Source: Pseudomonadota bacterium (GTDB taxonomy: Bacteria; Desulfobacterota; Desulfarculia; Desulfarculales; JAHJDS01). From it: 9,472 nt of DNA. The translations under genes and the position numbers were made by a program. The notes beneath the pieces were generated by a model. The model made no database searches, was not told where the DNA came from, and was given only the letters and a program-made list of their open reading frames with translations. Location: assembly GCA_018812395.1 (NCBI GenBank), contig JAHJDS010000293.1:1-9472 (forward strand), written 5' to 3'. This document shows, piece after piece, positions 7,301 through 9,472 of this stretch (within the stretch, counting starts at the first letter, position 1; each line of letters starts with the position of its first letter).

Positions 7301-8783
7301 GGCCGTGGCCAACGACAAACCGGGGCTGGCCCGGTGGCTGATCGAGCGAAAGGCCCGGTTGACCCTCGGGGACGCGGCCGGTTTGACGCCGCTGCACCTG
7401 GCGGTCAAGCTGGATCGGCGGCCCATGGTCAGGCTGCTGGTGCACCGCGGCGCGCCGGTCTCCATGGCCGACCGGGCCGGACGGCGGCCGCTGCACGTTG
7501 CCGCCGGCCAGGGCCGTTTGGCCTTGGCCCGGTTTTTGCTCACCCGAGGGGCCAAGGTCAACCGGCGGGACAACATCGGCCGCACGCCGCTTCACGACGC
7601 GGTCAAGGCCGGGCAGGGAGCCCTGGTCGCCTGGCTCTTGAAAAACGGCGCCAAGGTCAACGCCCGGAGCGCCTCGGGCCGAACGCCCCTTCACGAGGCG
7701 GCGGCCGGAGGCCGGGCCGCCCTGGCCGGAGCGCTCCTGGCCGCCGGGGCCGACCCCAACGTCCGGGACAAGGCGGCTCTGACGCCGCTGCACCTGGCGG
7801 CCATTCAAGGCCACCTGGCCCTGGTCCAGGCGTTGGTCAAGAACGGGGCCCGGGTCGACGTTCGGGACGCCGCCGGACTGACCCCCTTGCAACGGGCCGT
7901 CAGCATGGGCCGGGAAAAGGTGGTCCGGGTGCTACGCGTCCACGCCCGAGGTCTGACCGGCCCGTCAATGGAAGTCAAACTGCCCGCCCCGGCGAGACGG
8001 GCCCTGTTCTCGGCCGCGCGCCGGGGTCAGCTCAAGACGGTCAGGGGCGTCCTCAAGCAATATGCCCGGGCGGGAGACGTCCAGGACCGGAAGGGCCGCC
8101 GGCCCCTGCACGAGGCGGCCGAGTGGGGGCGGATCAAGGTCGTCGAGTGGCTCATCAAGCAGGGGGTTAAAATCAACGCCGCCGACAAGGACGGCCGGAC
8201 GGCGCTCCACCTGGCCTCGGCGGCCGGCCGGGTCAAGACGGCCAGGCTCCTCCTGGAAAAGGGCGCGGACAAGGACGCCCGGGACAAGGACGGCCTGACC
8301 CCGCTCCACCTGGCCACCGGGGCGAAATCCAGACGTCGGTTCGTGGTGGCCACGCTCCTGGAACAGGGCGCCACGGTCAGGGTCAAGAGCAAGACCGGCC
8401 TGACCCCCTTGCACCTGGCCGCGGGCCTGGGGCCCAAGACCATGGTCGACGAGCTGATCGACTCCGGGGCCAGGGTCAACGCCCGAACCAAGGACGGTCT
8501 GACACCGCTCCACCGAGCCGCCGAGGCCGGTCTGGTGCACGTGGTAAGGCTGCTTCTGAAGAAAGGGGCCAACGTCAACGCCCGCCGCCGGGACGGGCAG
8601 ACGCCGCTCCACCTGGCCGCGGCCAAGGGCCACCCGGCGGTGGTCAAGGCCCTGCTGGGGGCCAAGGCCGGACGCGCCATCAAGGATAACAAAGGCCGCA
8701 CGCCCCTGGACCTGGCCCAGGCCAACAAGAGACGGGCCGTGGTCGGACTGCTTCGCCGCAAGAAGATTTCCAGAAACCGCTGA
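4395..8783 (+). CDS. Zinc-ribbon, pseudokinase, transmembrane, ankyrin-repeat protein
   Basis: A 1,462-residue multidomain protein. Residues 1-21 form a zinc ribbon (C3, C6, C17, C20), and these are the only cysteines in the protein. Residues about 74-327 have the Ser/Thr protein kinase (PknB-like) fold: glycine loop GQGDLG (81-86), beta-3 Lys K104, YLAPE with APE at 246-248. Key catalytic residues are changed: HRD is HLS (197-199), DFG is DVA (220-222), and no Glu sits at the alpha-C position about nine residues before HPG (132-134), so it is probably a pseudokinase. N204 and D220 remain, so nucleotide binding is possible. A Pro-rich linker (328-375) leads to a TPR-like helix pair (380-425), a hydrophobic helix (445-466), another TPR-like segment (477-525) and two ankyrin arrays (532-1184 and 1198-1462). 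There is no signal peptide. By analogy with PknB-type kinases the N-terminus would be cytoplasmic and the ankyrin part outside, but Arg-rich sequence flanks both sides of the helix. ATG 4395 is chosen because the zinc ribbon starts there, GGAGAGG precedes it and a promoter lies just upstream; GTG 4350 or ATG 4374 would add 15 or 7 residues. It is probably a signalling scaffold; partners are unknown. Confidence 0.88.
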   Translation: MNCPQCHADNPSYAWRCQRCGRALASLGKTTRANPPADVFFLSEDELSSPEPETAGDHRTEAPASDDMLVAGRYQIKRKLGQGDLGTVYLALDRHQQERELVLKFIDSERLAPTEGLRRLNQAVTRWRRIQHPGVAWLYGKGYDGDNYHLAVEYVPGKTLRQVLDARGQRGLRLDDVRRVSVPILDALDAVHRHTAHLSLKPSNVLLGLQDKGLVVKLTDVAVADAINPELRRTLARLGGAERYLAPEQIEGRAEIGPAADLYAWAAMLVEMLHGRIPHPRDGRLSDAVPGLPPALNEVVNRALATDPADRYTGAAELRREFVTALGDKPAAGPPPVPRAEEIRPVEPAPIREIKVVEPLRPAPTPGHRVAPRLRAEDLLRLAEQAMGGHHYGQAVTYYQQALARDPENHAARRGLEKARAAYDSQEAQELFRTRRRSWSRRQKIGLIAALATVLLAAGLLFGLSWHWRGRRHDQWISARLSSARRAVAAKKLDQATTFYQSILRRFPGNTGAKTGLKRIRAAKLSLPTPPEDAAAIIAAARTGHLVRVEAVLQKNPQAVTARGRAGRTALHLAAAGDHHALADYLIKKGASVFVRDKAGLTPLHLAAGQGHPDLVRLLLQRGADPKARDNQGLTPLHWASRQGHHRVARILIDRGVDLRGRDRAGRTPLHLAASQGSLPLVKLLIERGGRYQRTDRQGATPLHYAAGHGRVVVVKHLLTLAAAVDVADKAGRTPLHWAARAGHLQSVLTLLAHKADPDRVDNDQRTPLHLAARHGRADAAKVLTQKGARIEAADRRGAQALHLAAGHNHPRLVDLLIARRAVVDAQDKLGRTPLHWAARRGSEAATRLLLANKADVEAKDRDGFTPLHFAARAGHLGVAGLLLERRAGTETRDHRGRTPLHLAAAARHLAMIKLLLKGGARIDAKDNRGLTPLRRAVVDGRLNTADWLVKFGADPNARDNSGRTSLHWAVANDKPGLARWLIERKARLTLGDAAGLTPLHLAVKLDRRPMVRLLVHRGAPVSMADRAGRRPLHVAAGQGRLALARFLLTRGAKVNRRDNIGRTPLHDAVKAGQGALVAWLLKNGAKVNARSASGRTPLHEAAAGGRAALAGALLAAGADPNVRDKAALTPLHLAAIQGHLALVQALVKNGARVDVRDAAGLTPLQRAVSMGREKVVRVLRVHARGLTGPSMEVKLPAPARRALFSAARRGQLKTVRGVLKQYARAGDVQDRKGRRPLHEAAEWGRIKVVEWLIKQGVKINAADKDGRTALHLASAAGRVKTARLLLEKGADKDARDKDGLTPLHLATGAKSRRRFVVATLLEQGATVRVKSKTGLTPLHLAAGLGPKTMVDELIDSGARVNARTKDGLTPLHRAAEAGLVHVVRLLLKKGANVNARRRDGQTPLHLAAAKGHPAVVKALLGAKAGRAIKDNKGRTPLDLAQANKRRAVVGLLRRKKISRNR
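5988..7946 (+). repeat. Ankyrin array A: cap plus 19 repeats
   Basis: Inside the large gene, residues 532-564 form a cap-like degenerate unit (IIAAARTGHL, then VEAVL). It is followed from 6087 by 18 consecutive units of exactly 33 residues (99 bases) with no insertion or deletion, and from 7869 a nineteenth, degenerating unit (TPLQRAVSMG). The unit consensus is about G-TPLHLAA--GH--LV--LL--GA---A-D, the ankyrin helix-turn-helix plus loop. Several units vary at the TPLH core (TALH, QALH, TPLR, TSLH, RPLH). Ankyrin solenoids bind proteins through the beta-hairpin loops and inner helices. The DNA repeats are diverged in sequence, so the array looks old rather than freshly amplified. Confidence 0.92.
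7986..8780 (+). repeat. Ankyrin array B: cap plus 7 repeats
   Basis: After a non-repeat linker (residues 1185-1197, around GPSMEVKLP) a second cap-like unit (residues 1198-1231, LFSAARRGQLKTVRGVL) resembles the cap of the first array. Seven units follow, beginning at 8088, 8187, 8286, 8391, 8490, 8589 and 8688. The third (8286-8390) is 35 residues long because of a two-residue insertion in its middle helices (GAKSRRRFVV). The last is shortened and ends in a basic tail (RRKKISRNR), acting as C-terminal cap. The pattern suggests two separate ankyrin domains rather than one continuous solenoid. Confidence 0.88.
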
Positions 8784-8784
8784 C

Positions 8785-8796
8785 CCCGGCGCCGGG
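8785..8796. other. GC palindrome between convergent genes
   Basis: CCCGGCGCCGGG is a perfect 12-base palindrome filling nearly all of the 13 bases between the two convergent stop codons. As RNA it could fold only with a tiny loop and there is no T-run on either side, so a terminator role is weakly supported. No other terminator is visible at this junction, and the transcripts probably overlap. Confidence 0.3.
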
Positions 8797-9472
8797 CTAA
8801 ACCTTCCGGCCCGAGAGATATCCCCCGATCATCCGTCCCACCAGCGACATCATTCCGCCCGGACTGTCGGCCAGGGGACGGCCGGCGCGATAGACCTCGG
8901 CCACCTCGAGTTGGTCGAGTTTTTGAGGCGGCATGGACCGGGGATCAACGCCGAGCACCACGAAGTCGGCCGGGAAACCCTCGGCCAGACGCCCGCCGCG
9001 GCCCTCGTCAAAGCTGGTCTCGAACCCGGCCCGGGTGTGCAGTGTCAGAGCCGTCTCCACGTCCACCGCCTCGGCGGCGGTCGGGTGATTCACGGCGGCG
9101 TGGATCGAGGTCGCCAGACTAGGCAGGGTCACCGGCGCGTCCGAGCCGAAGCTGACCCGGACGCCGCGCTCGATGAGGCTTCTGATGGGGATCAGTTTCT
9201 CGACGCGGTCCCCCAGGATTTTCTCCAAAAATTCCCGGGGCTCCTGCCGCAGCGTCAGCATGCTCGGCTGGGTGGCCACGCCCAGGCCCAAGGCCGCGAT
9301 CCGGTCCTTGTCCCGCTCGGTGATCAGGTAGGCGTGGATGATGGTGTGGCGATGGTCGTCGCGCGGATATTTTGTAATGGCCTTCTCAAAGGCGTCCACG
9401 GCCTGGGTCACGGCCCGGTCGCCGATGGCGTGGACCTCGATCTGCAGCCCGGCCCGGTGGGCCTCGAGCACG
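8797..9472 (-). CDS. YtcJ-like metal-dependent amidohydrolase, C-terminal part (5' end outside window)
   Basis: The visible 225 or so residues are the C-terminal portion of an amidohydrolase-superfamily enzyme of the YtcJ/Amidohydro_3 group (whole proteins are about 530-560 residues), which hydrolyse C-N bonds in amides or related compounds. Evidence: VHAIGDRA (a metal-site histidine), HTIIHAYLIT (second conserved histidine region; the usual Glu before this His is Ile here), GVATQPSM, then SFGSDAPV with the conserved active-site Asp, HAAVNHPT, and a C-terminal stretch with GRGGRLAEGFPADFVVLGVDP and YRAGRPL, the composite beta-sandwich typical of the family. The stop TAG is at 8797-8799. The N-terminal metal-binding HxH part and the start lie beyond 9472; the GTG near the right edge is internal. 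It converges on the ankyrin gene and shares no obvious function with it. The substrate cannot be assigned. Confidence 0.88.
   Translation of the reverse strand, partial: VLEAHRAGLQIEVHAIGDRAVTQAVDAFEKAITKYPRDDHRHTIIHAYLITERDKDRIAALGLGVATQPSMLTLRQEPREFLEKILGDRVEKLIPIRSLIERGVRVSFGSDAPVTLPSLATSIHAAVNHPTAAEAVDVETALTLHTRAGFETSFDEGRGGRLAEGFPADFVVLGVDPRSMPPQKLDQLEVAEVYRAGRPLADSPGGMMSLVGRMIGGYLSGRKV

Noticed and set aside
6087..8780. 99-base periodicity considered as a tandem DNA repeat, CRISPR array or mobile element
   Set aside because: The period is exactly one ankyrin unit, the frame is open throughout, copies are diverged and there are no constant repeats with unique spacers.

Overview
The window is a high-GC bacterial chromosomal segment with tightly packed genes. 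It holds four complete genes on the + strand that look operon-like or adjacent (an HDOD signalling protein, a TldD-type metalloprotease, and the two ATPases of an Opp/Dpp-type peptide transporter). A very long gene for a membrane-anchored kinase-like ankyrin-repeat protein follows under its own predicted promoter. The 3' part of a YtcJ-type amidohydrolase gene converges on it from the - strand. The HDOD protein, the zinc-ribbon kinase-like protein and the strong GC bias fit a Desulfobacterota/deltaproteobacterial (or similar Gram-negative) genome. This is an inference from gene style; no taxonomic marker is present.

Layout. Positions 1-38 probably carry the last codons of an upstream gene whose stop overlaps the HDOD start (TGATG). 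The HDOD gene (38-868) ends inside a strong GC hairpin and is followed after 26 bases by tldD (895-2286). After 49 bases comes an OppD/DppD-like ATPase starting with TTG (2336-3298), whose end overlaps the start of an OppF/DppF-like ATPase (3291-4265). A 129-base intergenic stretch (4266-4394), unusually AT-rich for this window, holds a good sigma70-like promoter. From 4395 to 8783 runs a 1,462-residue protein: N-terminal CxxC zinc ribbon, protein-kinase fold, Pro-rich linker, TPR-like segment, one transmembrane helix, second TPR-like segment, then two ankyrin arrays totalling 26 recognisable repeats plus two cap-like units. Only 13 bases separate its stop from that of the amidohydrolase.

How they may work together. 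TldD plus OppD/OppF suggests peptide uptake or handling, but the permeases and the solute-binding protein are not here and no TldE/PmbA partner is seen. The giant protein is the most interesting item. Its kinase domain has lost the catalytic HRD aspartate (HLS instead), the alpha-C glutamate and the DFG phenylalanine/glycine (DVA), so it looks like a pseudokinase. Its only four cysteines are those of the N-terminal zinc ribbon. A plausible model is an inactive-kinase signalling scaffold in the cytoplasm, linked through the membrane to a very long, basic, cysteine-free ankyrin solenoid that may be periplasmic.
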